Below are positions 21,505 to 33,650 of a stretch of DNA of 64,000 nt, piece after piece (the first letter of the stretch is position 1; each line of letters begins with the position of its first letter). The notes beneath the pieces are model-generated. The model ran no database searches and was not told the origin of the DNA. It was given only the letters and a program-made list of their open reading frames with translations. The DNA comes from Seminavis robusta (Eukaryota; Bacillariophyta; Bacillariophyceae; Naviculales; Naviculaceae): the NCBI GenBank assembly GCA_903772945.1, contig CAICTM010000120.1:48620-112619 (forward strand). Direction: 5' to 3'. A program made the position numbers and the translations under genes.

Positions 21505-23250
21505 CTATCTCTCGCATAGCATGATGTCTTTGGCGACCAAGTGCCAGAGCTCACCAAAAATTTGGCCTTGCAAAAAATCGAAACATGGTGACACTTCCGA
21601 ATGGGTCGTGCATCGCACGCATATCGCATAGTGGCTCGTTCTTGCCTTGTCGGATTGTAATCATTCTGGTTTCAAGCCGACCGCAGCCAACCTACACTGT
21701 GCAGATAGCTAGCACTGTGACCGGCTGGCCAGCGGCAACCCGGGGACACGAACCAATGCAACGCAACCATTTCAAATTAGATATTGCGTGGTTTGCTGCC
21801 ATGGTAGAACTCGGCGAATTGTCACTGTTGGTTGAACAGGCTAGGCCCCCGCCACGACGGGAATTGTAGCACTGCACCAAGGCGCTGCCCCCTTTCGTGC
21901 CAAGGTTTCCAAACGGTAGAAGGAAGGGGTAGTAGTGCCGGGGCCTGCCGTTGTGGGATTGCTGTGGCGCGGCCAGCACTCCGGCATTGTGGGAACTCGA
22001 GTAGACTAGAGGTACTATACCGGTACGCTGGAAATGTCAGCCGAATACTCTTTCCCAAACTGGATTTGACAGGCAAAAATGTCGTTTGCGTTCTGCAATG
22101 ATGGACAATGTAGCATCCCATTGGCGAATTGCGCTTGCTTGTCCGCGAGCCTGGCCGAGCTGCGTTGTCTGAAACGCCAACATCGTACCCGGTAATCTCT
22201 TCGGTGCCGTAACTGCGTTCTCTTGAGCAGTCTGCTGAGTCCACCCGAATTTTACGCTCTGGACTACCTTCGATGCACACAGTACCGTATACCGCAGTAG
22301 CTAGCTAGTAGCTTCCTCTTCGTTGTCGTGCCGTCGCGATAAACGGAGCTGCAGTTGCAGTTCTCGTCATGCATTGTTGCGTCTTTCGGGGACTTCCTGT
22401 CTACCTTGCTGTGATCTTGTGCGGCGCTGCTTCGTTCGCGGGGACTTTGAGCCTTGAAGACGTCGCAAAAAAAAAAGCAAGAGGGTCCTTTCCCTGTTGG
22501 GTACAGCAGCAGAATTTTGTGACTTCGATCTCGTGCGTTCCTTCAACGGCGGGTTGACTCTGGCAAGGATATTCATGGTTGAAGTGGTGTGGAGCTGGCC
22601 CTTTCAAGAGGGGCGAGCACCGATGGAGCCAAGCATTTTCGAGCTGGTCATGACAGTGGACTTTCTCCCAGATAAAAAGCCTTCATCGTCCGATTCCATT
22701 CAAACTACATTGTAGGTTGCTGCATCTCGAGTTTGCGATATCTGCTCAGCCGAGACTCCAGTGCAAGCTTGCTCCAGGGCAGCGTACACAGGTCCTCCAT
22801 CATGTGGCGATGGGTGCAGTTCCCAGATGTCTTCAAGCGCCGCTGGGGGTGCCGATGTGCTGTATTGATGCGTGGCAGAGGGGAGAAGTTGCCGGTCAGC
22901 TGTCGTTGGCGTCTTCAGGGTTGGCGGTGCTTCACACCTTGCGGTGAACTGAAGAAAGGAATCTAGTAGATAAAAACCCACGAAGGGCTGTTTCATAATA
23001 TGCATTTTATTTTCACAAAAGTTAACTGCGGTGAAACAGCAACATCAACCAACACAAAAATCAAAAGCGGACATTCACATTCTGCGGCCAAGTGTAGTCG
23101 CAGCGTTCAACTGTCCTTTGTAACCCAAGTAACCCAAAATTCAATAGAACCCAAAATTCAAAAGATCCCCAAATTACTTAACCCAATAGGATGCCGGAAG
23201 CCAGAAGAGGGAGGGCGTTCAAAAAACTGGAAGGTCGCCTGTGAAGAAAT
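21505..23250. other. Intergenic region, no supported gene
   Basis: 1.75 kb between the F-box-like gene and the end of the first NRT2 gene. The open frames here (for example 21822-22280 and 22369-22557) lack recognisable motifs. The latter starts with a hydrophobic leader but cannot be extended convincingly. Confidence 0.45.
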
Positions 23251-24829
23251 TTAACAGTCGATTTCTTCCTCCATTTCTTCCATGATGTGCTTGTCGGGTT
23301 CAGGGACAACAAGGATACCGTCACCACCAACAGCACCCTTCTCAGTCTCAACAATTTCGTCCTGGCCACAGAAGAGAGCAGAGTGTCCCTTGATGTAAAT
23401 GGCACCGGAAAGAACAGCGGAGATGATGATGACAATTCCCATGAGAATGAAGGCATCATAGTATTCCAAGTTGCGGAATCCAAGTCCAAACAAGACAGCT
23501 CCAGTGTTTCCTCCAGCTCCGACAATTCCAGCAATAGATCCAGTGGCAGGAGGGTCAATGTAGGGAACAATTCCGTAGGAAGTACCTTCAGCAGCCTGGA
23601 CATTTAGACTGAAGAAGACCATGACCACAATGGCAAGTCCAAGGGATTTAGTGTTGGCAAAGACAAGGACCAGGATACCTTCAGCAAGAAGAAAGAAGGT
23701 GTGGACAATGATACGACCACGCATTCCCATCTTAGCATTTGCCTTGTCACTGGCCCATCCTCCAAGACCACGGGCAAAGAGATTCATCCATCCAAAAATG
23801 GAGGCAATGGCAGCAGCAGATTCAGTGGACTGTCCAAAGACTTCCTTGAAGTAGAGAGCTGCGGCATTGTTCATGGTCAGTTCAACTCCGAAGCAGCAGG
23901 CATACTGGATGAAGAGCAACCAGGTGTTGACGTTGAAGGCGCCAGCACGGAAGGAAGCTCCAGCAGAAACCTCAGCCATGACGCCATGCTTCTTCAATTC
24001 ATTGTAGTTTCCCTTGGGAGCATCGTCACCCAAGAAGTAAATACTGATTCCAAAAGCAAATCCAACGACAGCAGGGATAATGCATACAGTCCTCCATGCC
24101 TTCTCGGCAGGATCCTCAGAGTTTTTGAAGATTTCCTTGAAGAGAGGGAAGAGCATGGTTCCCATGACAAGCTGTGTAACACCTCCTCCCAAGTTTCCCC
24201 ATCCTCCACAGAGAGCATTGGCAGTACCAACAACCTCACGGGCAAACATACGAGAAGCCCAGTATTGGCACATGACAAAGGTAGATCCACCGAATCCAAT
24301 GAAAAGACGGAGGACAGCAAGAGTGGCAGCACTGTTGACAGTTCCCGTCAAGGCACAGGGGATGGAAGCAAAGCAAAGGATAATAGTGTAGGGGATACGG
24401 GCTCCAAACTTGTCGCAGAGAGGACCATTGATGAAACGCATCATGATGGTTCCTCCAACACCCACAATAGAAGAAGTCCAAACTTCTTGTTTGGTCAGTC
24501 CAAGAGTCTTCTTGATCTCGGAAAGAAGAGGGGCAATGGCGAACCAAATGAAGAAAGCAATGAAGAAACCTGCCCACGAAAGATGGAAGGCACGCATGTG
24601 GGGACGGGCGAAAGAACAGAGCTTGATTTCTTTGGCTTTGTCATCTTGATCAGGGTCAACCTCAAGATGGTACTCAGAGTACTTTTTCCATTCGGTCTGT
24701 GGAGAAAAAGGCAGATGGTTGGTTGGAGGTAAGAATAATTGGATGACAAAAAAACACAATGTCATTGGCAAAAATTACTGAGCAATGCCGGCCACTTACC
24801 GTTTCACCAGTGGGAATTTCAGAGGACAT
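23251..24829 (-). CDS. NRT2: High-affinity nitrate transporter NRT2, copy A
   Basis: Exon 1 (24829-24800) encodes MSSEIPTGET; the 103-bp intron has GTAAGT and CCACAG borders; exon 2 is 24696-23251. The protein is about 491 residues, the normal length. It is a 12-helix major facilitator importing nitrate/nitrite with protons or Na+ across the plasma membrane. Visible signatures are the MFS loop GPLCDKFGAR, the NNP-family block GGWGNLGGGVTQLVMG and the second signature GAGGNTGAVLFGLGFRN. Conserved arginines sit in the mid-membrane segments. The C-terminal tail (VETEKGAVGGDGILVVPEPD, ending EEEIDC) is cytosolic. The partner NRT2 at 27856 lies head-to-head and is nearly identical in the membrane part. 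Diatom NRT2 genes are commonly nitrogen-regulated; the shared 3-kb upstream region is the place to look for control. Confidence 0.96.
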
Positions 24830-27800
24830 GGTGCTTGTTGGTTTGTTGGAAGGAAGGCAAAAGCAAACTGAAGAATCAAAGAGGTTGTCTTGGAAGTAGA
24901 TCAGTGTTGAAACCGATCCGATAAAAATTGTGAGAAAATCATTTGCCCAAGATAACTTTTAAAACTGAATAACTGATTTTTGGTTTTGGGTCTGGAGGTT
25001 TGCTTCCGGCTGCTCGCCAGGCTTGGGCAGCACCGTCGATAGGTTGGATACAATCGTACGAATCCTACTTGTTACGAGTAACAGTAGCATCCCACACGAA
25101 ACATGTGGCGTCTATCTTTCTCTCTTCGTCAGTCGGTTCAGCGTCACGCCTTCTTTCTCAAACTGCTGCCTCCTTGTCATTGGAACTTTGTTGCGGAAGC
25201 TCTCTTGGGGGGAAGGAAGAGGACGAGGCCAAAGGCGACCAAAGCTCTGTGCTGGACGAGAGCAGTTCTGACGTGAGCATCGTGCCTTCTAAGTGACAAG
25301 CAGCCAGCGAGCCTACCGCGTCCGTGACTTCTATCATTTTGTTGGCTCGCATCTTGGGAGGCTGGTCTAGCCAGCAAGCCTAGCTCTGGTAAGTTCTTTG
25401 AACAGAACGTTGGGAACACAATTCCGGTGCCGTTCCATCAGCGGCATTAAAATATTCAATGCCCGCAGCATGGCTTGCTCGTAGGAAGCAAGAGATTTTG
25501 CTTCAAGATGTTTCGCAGAGAACGAGAGGAAAGGATCAAAACGAGCGATCAACGATACACGGATCCTCGTTTGGACGCATCGGTACGGTACAGACTGTAA
25601 TGTGCCTTCTAGTAATCCTATGAGACAGCATGTAGGGGACTCGCCGTTCCTATCCTAGCCTATCCAAAAGATATTATCTTTGTAGAGCTGGCAGTACTAG
25701 TAGTTTGACAGCGAACTTTGGTTTCACACCGCGCTGCAATCGGTCGCAGGAGGGAATGATGCTTGATTGTGTACTGTTCGATCCGACGCTCGGTACTCGT
25801 ACCGGTAGGTCCCAGTGGGTCTACTTCCCGTTCCAAGGGCCAAAAGACTTTCTATAAAGCTTCAAAGATAGGTACTGTGTGCGACGATGTTATCCAGTCT
25901 CTCCTGCAAGCTGTAAGGTTGGCCCAGCCATCTCTACGTTCCAGGAACTTGAAAGCAGAATTAGAGGCACGAGTTTCCGGCCTTCGAGCTACGCGTACGA
26001 GAACTGCAAGGAGCACGAGGAGTGTTTTGCAGCCCCCAAAATAAATGGCTGGTACAGTAGACCCATCGTGCTGCTGATTGATGAGAGGGTGCGAGGACGG
26101 AAATTGCCCCAGTACACTGTAGACCACGAGCGAGCTGCATTACGTTCGAAGGACATCTTCCGCTCGACCGTGCGTGTACGATGTACGAGAAGCGAAACAG
26201 CAACTCGTGCACTGATTTAAACATTGCCAGCTACCTGCCTAATGAGTGGCCTGGGTGAATGGCTTGTTTAGCGGACTGTCACTCTACTCTTCACGCTCGA
26301 GCGAGCTGGAGGAATGCGGCACTCGCTCGGGTCGCAGCCAAACAGGGCTGACAGTCAGTTGTCTCGTCTCCTGAAGCAAGTTGAACTTTGATGAAACTTT
26401 CACAATCACAACAACGGCAGCGACCAAGTAGTCTACTAGTAGCTACTAATAGAGTTGAGCGCAGAGGGCAGCCATAAAAAGAAAGTTGAACTTATAACGC
26501 CGAATACTAGTACATGTAGAATTGTGGTGCATTAGTACGGCGGCTCCTCGAAAGACTGAGACTCGACTCACACCAGAACGAAGCAGATGCACCTATACCG
26601 GTACTTCAGCTGATCCCCTAAACAAAAGCATCGAACAAACCACAGAAAGTCCCATGAGCATAATCTCCCCAAAATCACCATTGCAAAACAATCACCAGGA
26701 GGACAGCTCGTCCATTGTTCGCTCCTCCCTGGATTGCTTTGCCAACATTTAAATAATGCATCGTAGAAGAAAACAGAGCAAAGGAAGCCATAGCTAGATA
26801 GATACAAGTACCATAGGTAGATGACAAGGCTACCGGTGCCACAGGAAGGAGGGAAACCAGATACACGACGGCACGGCAGAAGTCCTGGAGGTGCTGCTGC
26901 TGCTGCTGCCAAAAAAAAATCGCCGACGAAGAAGAAGCCAGTTCTGGAAGCTCTACATTCAGTGGAGAGCTTTGGTTCGACTGGCTCGATTAGGTATGCT
27001 ACAACCGGGTCCCTTTTTCTTCCGGTACACGGAAAAATCTTCTGGAAGATAGCAGGTGCTTTGGCGCGACCAAAAGTTACTCCGACCACGTGGATGAAAT
27101 GTTGATGAAAACTCTTGAAATTGTTGGGGTGGTTCAAAATCAATCGTTTGGCTTCTCATGTCAAAGTTTTTATTTGGGAGCATAGCATTTTAGTTTAGAA
27201 CAAGTTTCAGTGTGGTTCATAGAACTATTTGCGTAGCACCTTTTGCTTCGCCACTGACGAACTCTGAAGGTTGACGTGGGTGAAAAGGTGCCACAAAGAA
27301 GAACCCCAATGCAGCTCGTACGTCAACCGAGTTGCATCTTGATTGGTCAGATTGCCAAATTTCTTCGTGACTCGGACGGACTAAAATGTCTTTGAGCACC
27401 TTGATGGGTTTTCACATTGCCCCATTTAGGCGATCATTAAAACACGAAAACCCTCACGTGGATCTGAAATGCCTTTTCAAAAGTACTATTCAAAGCACAG
27501 TGATTCTCAGAACCATCCAACAACATTCCCGGTCGAAATGCCGGCAGTTAGTTGAAGCTGCCGATGTCACAATGTTTTTTCAAATTTCCCAACTTTCCTC
27601 GGCCCTTGGAGACAAGCTCTTGGATATCAAACAGAAGTTGTTGATCAAGAGATGGCACTGCTGTAGCCCTCTGCGAAGATGGTACCATGGCACATCTTCC
27701 GGATGGACAGGAATGTGAAACGAATGTGATGTCACCGATCTGATTCTAAGCCGGACAGCTCCTTCCCTTGGTGTCACAATTTTCAATTTGCTTCAAGCAA

Positions 27801-27855
27801 AACCAGTTTTTGCGGAACCTTTTCTTTCGTTGCCACCAAACAAACATTTTCGACC
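24830..27855. promoter_or_regulatory. Shared upstream region of the head-to-head NRT2 pair
   Basis: 3.0 kb between the two NRT2 start codons, with no supported gene. Frames such as 25000-25296 and 26821-27105 (the latter with a poly-Ala/Lys stretch) are weak. It must contain both promoters; I could not assign specific nitrogen-response elements. Confidence 0.5.
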
Positions 27856-29427
27856 ATGAGTTCCGTTCCCACTGGTGAAGGCGTAAGTCAAAACTGCCTG
27901 GCCTGGATGCACTGACCATGTCCATTGTGGAGCTCGGGGATCTCACTGGCCTTTTTCTTGACTTTCTTTGACTTACAGGAGGGCTGGAAGAAGTACTCTG
28001 AGTATCATCTTGAGGTTGACCCTGACCAAGATGATAAGGCCACGGAGATCAAGCTCTGTTCTTTTGCCCGTCCCCACATGCGTGCCTTCCATCTTTCATG
28101 GCTAGGTTTCTTCATTGCTTTCTTCATTTGGTTCGCCATTGCCCCTCTTCTTTCCGAGATCAAGGACACCCTGGGACTGACCAAGCAAGAAGTTTGGACT
28201 TCCTCCATCGTTGGTGTTGGAGGAACCATTCTGATGCGTTTCGTCAATGGTCCTCTTTGCGACAAGTTTGGAGCCCGCATCCCCTTCACTCTAATCCTAT
28301 GCTTTGCATCCATCCCCTGTGCTTTGACCGGAATTGTCAACAGTGCTGCCACTCTTGCTGTCCTCCGTCTGTTCATTGGATTCGGTGGATCTACCTTTGT
28401 CATGTGCCAGTACTGGGCTTCTCGTATGTTTGCCCGAGAAGTGGTCGGAACTGCCAATGCTCTCTGTGGTGGATGGGGAAACTTGGGAGGAGGTGTCACA
28501 CAGCTTGTCATGGGTTCTCTCCTTTTCCCTCTCTTCAAGGAAATCTTCAAGAACTCTGAGGATCCTGCTGAGAAGGCATGGAGGACTGTATGCATTGTCC
28601 CTGCTGTTGTTGGATTTGCCTTTGGTGTCAGTATTTATTTCTTGGGGGATGATGCTCCCAAGGGTAACTACAAGGATTTGAAGATGCACGGAGCCATGCC
28701 TGAAGTCTCTGCTGCTGCCTCCTTCCGCTCTGGTACTTTGAACTTCAACACCTGGTTGCTCTTCATCCAGTATGCCTGCTGCTTCGGAGTTGAACTGACC
28801 ATGAACAATGCTGCAGCTCTCTACTTCAAGGAAGTCTTTGGACAGTCCACTGAATCTGCTGCTGCCATTGCCTCCATTTTTGGATGGATGAATCTCTTTG
28901 CCCGTGGTCTTGGAGGGTGGGCCAGTGACAAGGCCAATGCCAGAATGGGAATGCGTGGTCGTATCATTGTCCACACCTTCTTTCTTCTTGCTGAAGGTAT
29001 CCTGGTCCTTGTCTTTGCAAACACTAAATCCCTTGGACTTGCGATCGTGGTCATGGTCTTCTTCAGTCTCAATGTCCAAGCAGCTGAGGGTACCTCATAT
29101 GGTATTGTCCCCTATGTTGATCCTCCTTCCACTGGATCCATTGCTGGTATTGTTGGAGCTGGAGGAAACACTGGAGCTGTCTTGTTTGGACTTGGATTCC
29201 GCAACTTGGAATACTATGATGCCTTCATTCTCATGGGAATTGTCATCATCATCTCCGCTGGCCTCTCTGGTGCCATTTACATCAAGGGACACTCGGCTCT
29301 GTTCTGCGGCAAGGATGAAGCACCCTCGGCCAGTGAAAAGGGAGCCGCAGGTGCTGGAGATGGTGTCCTCATTGTCCCTGAACCTGACAAGAACTTTGAA
29401 GAAATTGAGGAAGAAATTGACTGTTAA
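27856..29427 (+). CDS. NRT2: High-affinity nitrate transporter NRT2, copy B
   Basis: Exon 1 (27856-27882) encodes MSSVPTGEG; the 96-bp intron has a GTAAGT donor and a TTACAG acceptor; exon 2 is 27979-29427. The protein is about 491 residues. The phase-0 intron lies at the same place as in copy A, showing common origin. The MFS loop GPLCDKFGAR and both NRT2 signatures (GGWGNLGGGVTQLVMG and GAGGNTGAVLFGLGFRN) are intact. Differences from copy A are few in the membrane part and cluster in the central loop (KDLKMHGAMPEVSAAASF) and the C-terminal tail (DEAPSASEKGAAGAGDG). Both copies look functional, so this is a gene duplication and not a pseudogene pair. Divergent orientation allows co-regulation. 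Confidence 0.96.
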
Positions 29428-30076
29428 AATCCTTCGGAAGCAACCTCCCTTTCCAGGTACAACTTCAATTGCTTCTTGCATGGTCGAGCTCTTCCGAGTT
29501 CCCTTCTCCTTTTCTATGTGTTCCCTTTGTTGGTGCTTTGAAAGCATCCCATATTGCATACTGTAGCTATTAGAGCTAATTCGAACTAATTCGAACTAAA
29601 TTTTACCAATGATTTATACTATTTATTAGGGCCTCTTAAATTGAGTTTGTTGGTCGGATCCCCCCTTCGGGGGGGAGGCGCGCAAGTTTTGAAGTTGTTT
29701 CAAGCATGAATCTTCGCATGGGTTGCAAGTGACTTCAGCGGTACGCCTAGTACCCATGCTTCTTCTCCCCATCGCGACTCGGATCCTTGTGGATACATGA
29801 GCTTGTCGACGGAGCGGGGACAGGAATCCGACTTCGACAATCGCCAGTCGCTTTTGTGGTAGTGCTCTTCCAACGGCCTGCACAACGACGTGAAGCTCGA
29901 AGCTCGCAGACTCCCTGGAGCTGAAGAAGGACAACAACGACTTCAACAAGGACAACAACGACTTCAACAACCACAACAACAAAAAGTGTATACTTGCCCT
30001 GAATAAAGAGCCCACTGCTGTCCATGAAAAGTCCCCCTCACCTGAACAATTGCGTTACCACTGACTGTGCTCCCAA
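29428..30076. other. Intergenic region
   Basis: 649 bp following NRT2 copy B. It contains a GC-rich hairpin (29659-29676) and a short ACAACAACGACTTCAACAAGG repeat at about 29928-29990. No gene is supported. Confidence 0.5.
29659..29676. other. GC hairpin TCCCCCC-TTC-GGGGGGGA
   Basis: A six-pair C/G stem with a TTC loop, about 230 bp downstream of the NRT2-B stop. It has no poly-U tail and this is nuclear DNA, so I do not call it a terminator. Confidence 0.5.
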
Positions 30077-30404
30077 TGGCCTTCGTCGCTTTTGAGTTTG
30101 TCTGGGATCTGTCTTCAGAATGGTTCAATCCTTTCGAACGTCGCCGTCATGGGCGTTTTTGAAAACGGAGCTTTCAACGGAGTTTGGGACAGGGATCTTA
30201 ATCGACGCTGTCCTGACGTTGGTGACGAATGCAACAATAAACGAGGAAGCGAACGGTTGGGGTATCTCATGGTTTCGTGTGGGTACTTCAGGCATCATTC
30301 TGAAACTGATACAAGCTACCAAGCTGCACAAAGACTGGGATGCTACCGTTGGGAAAATTGCAGCTTTGAACTCCTCTGCGACCGCAGTGGGAATCTTCAA
30401 ATAG
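30077..30404 (+). CDS. Possible short hypothetical gene
   Basis: Two frames appear to continue each other: MAFVAFEFVWDLSSEWFNPF from 30077, then after a shift near 30155 a frame ending at 30404 (TELSTEFGTGILIDAVLTLV and on). The second half contains a hydrophobic segment and reads like protein, but no family is recognised. It may be a decayed or mis-sequenced gene, or chance. Confidence 0.2.
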
Positions 30405-31122
30405 TTCGCCAGCCAGAGTTTGCAAGTAGTTTCGACTCAATATCTAAACCTTGATGTCGTTAAGGCAGCAAGTCGATTTTGTGGTGTACGAAGGTTGAAT
30501 GCTTTTGCTGGGCTTGGAACCTTGAACTGGACTGGGGTGTGTTTGAGAGGGAGATGTGAAATAAATCAACTAGGCTGCCAACCATGCAAAGCTGCGACCA
30601 CACACAAGCAAGACCGACCCTGGTCAGCTACTTGGTTGAACGTCATGATGTGGGTTCATGCTATTGCATTTCCTGAACCAGAAAAATGAGATCGAAGCGC
30701 ACAAGTGACCGTGGCACTGGATGGTAGTTTGCCTGCGCAGACTGGAGAGGGTCCTTTGGTGGCGGGTTCCACAAATGCCGAAGACGACCGGGCAACAATC
30801 AACATGCAGCATTCATGTGATGAGCTGAGAAATGTGGGGGTGGTGCCAAATTGGCTACACGAGTGTTGTGGCATTGCATCAAGCGTGGCCGCACGAACTC
30901 AGTGTGAAAAGGAAACAGAAGAGACTTCGTCTAACTAGCTAGCTAGAGCTGTTCGCTGAGCATGCAACATGTGTCTAAATAAGGTGAAATTAAGGGAGTT
31001 CAGGCCGGAGCCCAATGTTCGAACAAACGACCTTTCGAAACAATTTATTTCGGGCCTGCACAACATGCATTCTTGCCCAGAAGAGGTGGGCCCTGACATA
31101 CCATTTGGTAGCCAGAGTTTGG
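30405..31122. other. Intergenic region
   Basis: 718 bp upstream of the U-box gene's 3' end. Short frames only, and nothing recognised. Confidence 0.4.
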
Positions 31123-31713
31123 CTATGCGGCCATGGCCCTGAAGGTCGATTGCACCTGTGCCATTCCTTCCGATTCTTCCTCTCGTTCCTGGAACCGGGA
31201 TGCTTTGGATTGCAAGATGCGGTTGCGGATTTTCAAAAGCCGTGAAGACATGACGCCATCCGCGTAACCACTGCCACCTTTCGGAGCTGCTGGGCCACTG
31301 GTAGTTCTGGTGCATCCGCTCCTGGTGTGGTTGGCTTCTTCCACGTGATAGGATAGAGCCGACGAGTCGCTGAAGAACTCGTCGTCGTCGTCCTCTTCTT
31401 CTTCCTCTGTGTCACAAGGAACCCCGTGCTGTCGCCTCCATGTTTCAATGGCTTGCCTGAGCTCGCCATCTGCCTCCAGTTGGTCTGGGTGCAGTGGCTG
31501 GCGGGTTAGGGGATGACACGCGTTGCTGCCAAAGTAGAGCCATTCCAGAATGGCGGCACGTTCAAAGCAGCAACCACCAGGAGCCCTCATGGGGTATCTC
31601 ATGGGTTCCATTGTGATAGGGCAGACAAACTGGGGTGGAGTTCCCATGGCGCATGCCTTGTTGGTCTCGCCTCCTTGGTTTCTTCGTGCAGTAATTGCGG
31701 ATACCTTCATCAT
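31123..31713 (-). CDS. U-box domain protein, probable E3 ubiquitin ligase
   Basis: A 196-residue single-exon frame. Residues about 27-95 form a U-box: FVCPITMEPMRYPM, a hydrophobic core around CCFERAAILEWL, HPLTRQPL and a closing helix (ELRQAIETW). In this family the U-box binds a ubiquitin-conjugating enzyme without zinc. An acidic Glu/Asp tract (CDTEEEEEDDDDEFF) follows, then a Ser/Gly-rich linker and a basic C-terminal helix (SSRLLKIRNRILQSKASRF). There are no ARM or WD repeats, so it is a minimal form. The internal Met22 (MGTPPQFVCP) is an alternative start directly before the domain. The target is unknown. Confidence 0.85.
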   Translation of the reverse strand: MMKVSAITARRNQGGETNKACAMGTPPQFVCPITMEPMRYPMRAPGGCCFERAAILEWLYFGSNACHPLTRQPLHPDQLEADGELRQAIETWRRQHGVPCDTEEEEEDDDDEFFSDSSALSYHVEEANHTRSGCTRTTSGPAAPKGGSGYADGVMSSRLLKIRNRILQSKASRFQEREEESEGMAQVQSTFRAMAA

Positions 31714-33650
31714 CTTGGCTGATATTGAATATTGGACTTGACTGGCTTTGCTAGAAAATACTTGAGTGCAATGGATCTGCGGGTAGAGTTTGTGAGGAGG
31801 ATGTCAAGGTTGCTTTATTCAATAGGTTGTGCTGAACGCCTGAGCAATAAATTGTGAGTGCAACCACAGCCGATTCTTATCAGGGGTGCTCGAAAGATAC
31901 AATAGACTCCTGTTGCGTGATGCATTCGCATTCAGCAATTACCTCTAATGCCTTCTAATCCGCGCCGAAGGCACTCCTGATAATTGGATCAGGCATCCTT
32001 TATATCCTTTCCAACCCTTCTCTTGAACTAATACTCGAGTGTATAAGAAGATGTGAAGCATCGAAGAATTCTTTTCTTTACTCAACGAAGACCATTGGGT
32101 GCCCTTGCTTACAGAGCTCTAAAAGCTGCTTGGCGTGATTTGAGGAGGAACCTTTCCCTTGTGCCAGCCTCTATGTCAATGCTTACATAAAAGTCCTTTC
32201 CCCGCGTAGTCGCGTTATTGTCTTTTCACGTGCTGCTTTCGGTACCGCATGCACTTCACGAAACCACCACTCTGCTGACCCTACAAAAGCAAGCCCTCAT
32301 CACTCATCATGTGTGTTGTAGATTACAGATACCAAGACCTCCCTCAACAGTCACAACACTTGCTTCCCTTCTCATCAGGCCAAAAGATCAAGACCAGCAA
32401 TGAGAATTGCTATTCCACACAACACACAACCTCATTCTTGGGCCTTGAGATTCAACCCATCGAACATTCTATGGTAAGGTTCTGCAGGTTCCAGTGTTCC
32501 AGAGCTGTTCCAGCCAGTTGTGCTTGAATCAATGCAACCATCCAACAATGGCCCTCTTATGGCTCCCGAACCCACCTGTACCACTCGTTGATCTGCGTGT
32601 CAAGCTAAGCCTTGGGACTTGGCAACCTAACTGCGACTACTATGCTGTGCTGAATGGGGCGAAAGAGGTTAGACAGAGGGAGCAAAGGTGCGGAAGAAAG
32701 CAGCATGACACCCTTCCATGTTTGGCTTTCCTAAGAACAAGGAAAATTCAACTCGGTGATGCAATTCCATTTTGGCTGGATGATGCCTCTTTCACGCACG
32801 TCTATTCTAAAGTTCAGCCAACAGCACACTAACTCAAATTGAATGATCGAATCCCACTTTCTACTAGTAGTTTGGCGGTCTTCAGCAGCTCATTGCAGCC
32901 ATAACCGTAATGTTGCCGTATTAGTTCCTCCCCGGGCCCGAGGCTACCTGTATGTCCATTCGCAAGATATGCTTCTTATCCCAAGAATCTGAAAGAACTA
33001 ATAACTCAATCCCACTTTCTGGCTGGCTACTCTTGGAGTACAGCGTAGTTGCGTGCTGTAGTAGTTTGACGGTCTTCAGCAGCTCGACTCGTTGCAGCCA
33101 ATGCTGCTGCGTGAGCTCTGCGTGTTACCGGTAGTTCCTGCCTGGGCTGCCTGGAGGCTATAGATCCATTCCCAAGAGACGATTCTTATTGCGGAATCTG
33201 AAAGAACGTGGGGGGTGCAGGTAGAGAATTCTTTGTTGGCAAATGGATCCGCAGCTATAGCTCAGAGGATGCCAGGAAAGGAAATGTAGATGCCAAGGAA
33301 GCAGTTGCAAGCTACAGGACGTATTGTCGCGTCCCCTACCAGTACGTGGCACATGGACCCTCAATGTGAGGCAAGTGTCCCTCTGCGACAACGAGTAGAG
33401 CCAAGACCAAGTATACCTATTCAACTGATGATTGTTTCTATTTCCTAACGTAAAGCTGCTGTGACCTACCACATCCCTTCGATCTGCTTCTATAGCTTGC
33501 TCCAGGCAGCTCTGCATCTCTATAGCTCGCTCCACCTCAAGCCTCTAGCTAGCTACAGATGCTTCTCACCTTTCTTCCTCTGGGACTGCATGCAATCTAT
33601 ATTTCATTCCCAAATCTTCCCCAAGACCACTTGCATTGAGCGAACAGCTA
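31714..33650. other. Intergenic region, no supported gene
   Basis: 1.9 kb containing the duplicated segment at 32845-33210. A 112-codon frame at 32494-32832 has no recognisable feature and is not called. Confidence 0.45.
32845..33210. repeat. Diverged direct duplication, about 160-bp offset
   Basis: AATCCCACTTTCT, AGTTTGGCGGTCTTCAGCAG and the later TCCATTCGCAAGA/GAATCTGAAAGAAC segments occur in the same order in two adjacent copies with substitutions and indels. Confidence 0.75.

Noticed and set aside
23701-24732. 343-codon plus-strand frame inside NRT2 copy A
   Set aside because: Shadow of the conserved transporter on the other strand; the same shadow appears antisense to copy B.
26568-27143. 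191-codon minus-strand frame between the NRT2 genes
   Set aside because: Unusual composition, no motif, overlaps another frame; most likely chance.
29659-29676. Rho-independent terminator
   Set aside because: The hairpin lacks a U tract and the genome is eukaryotic.
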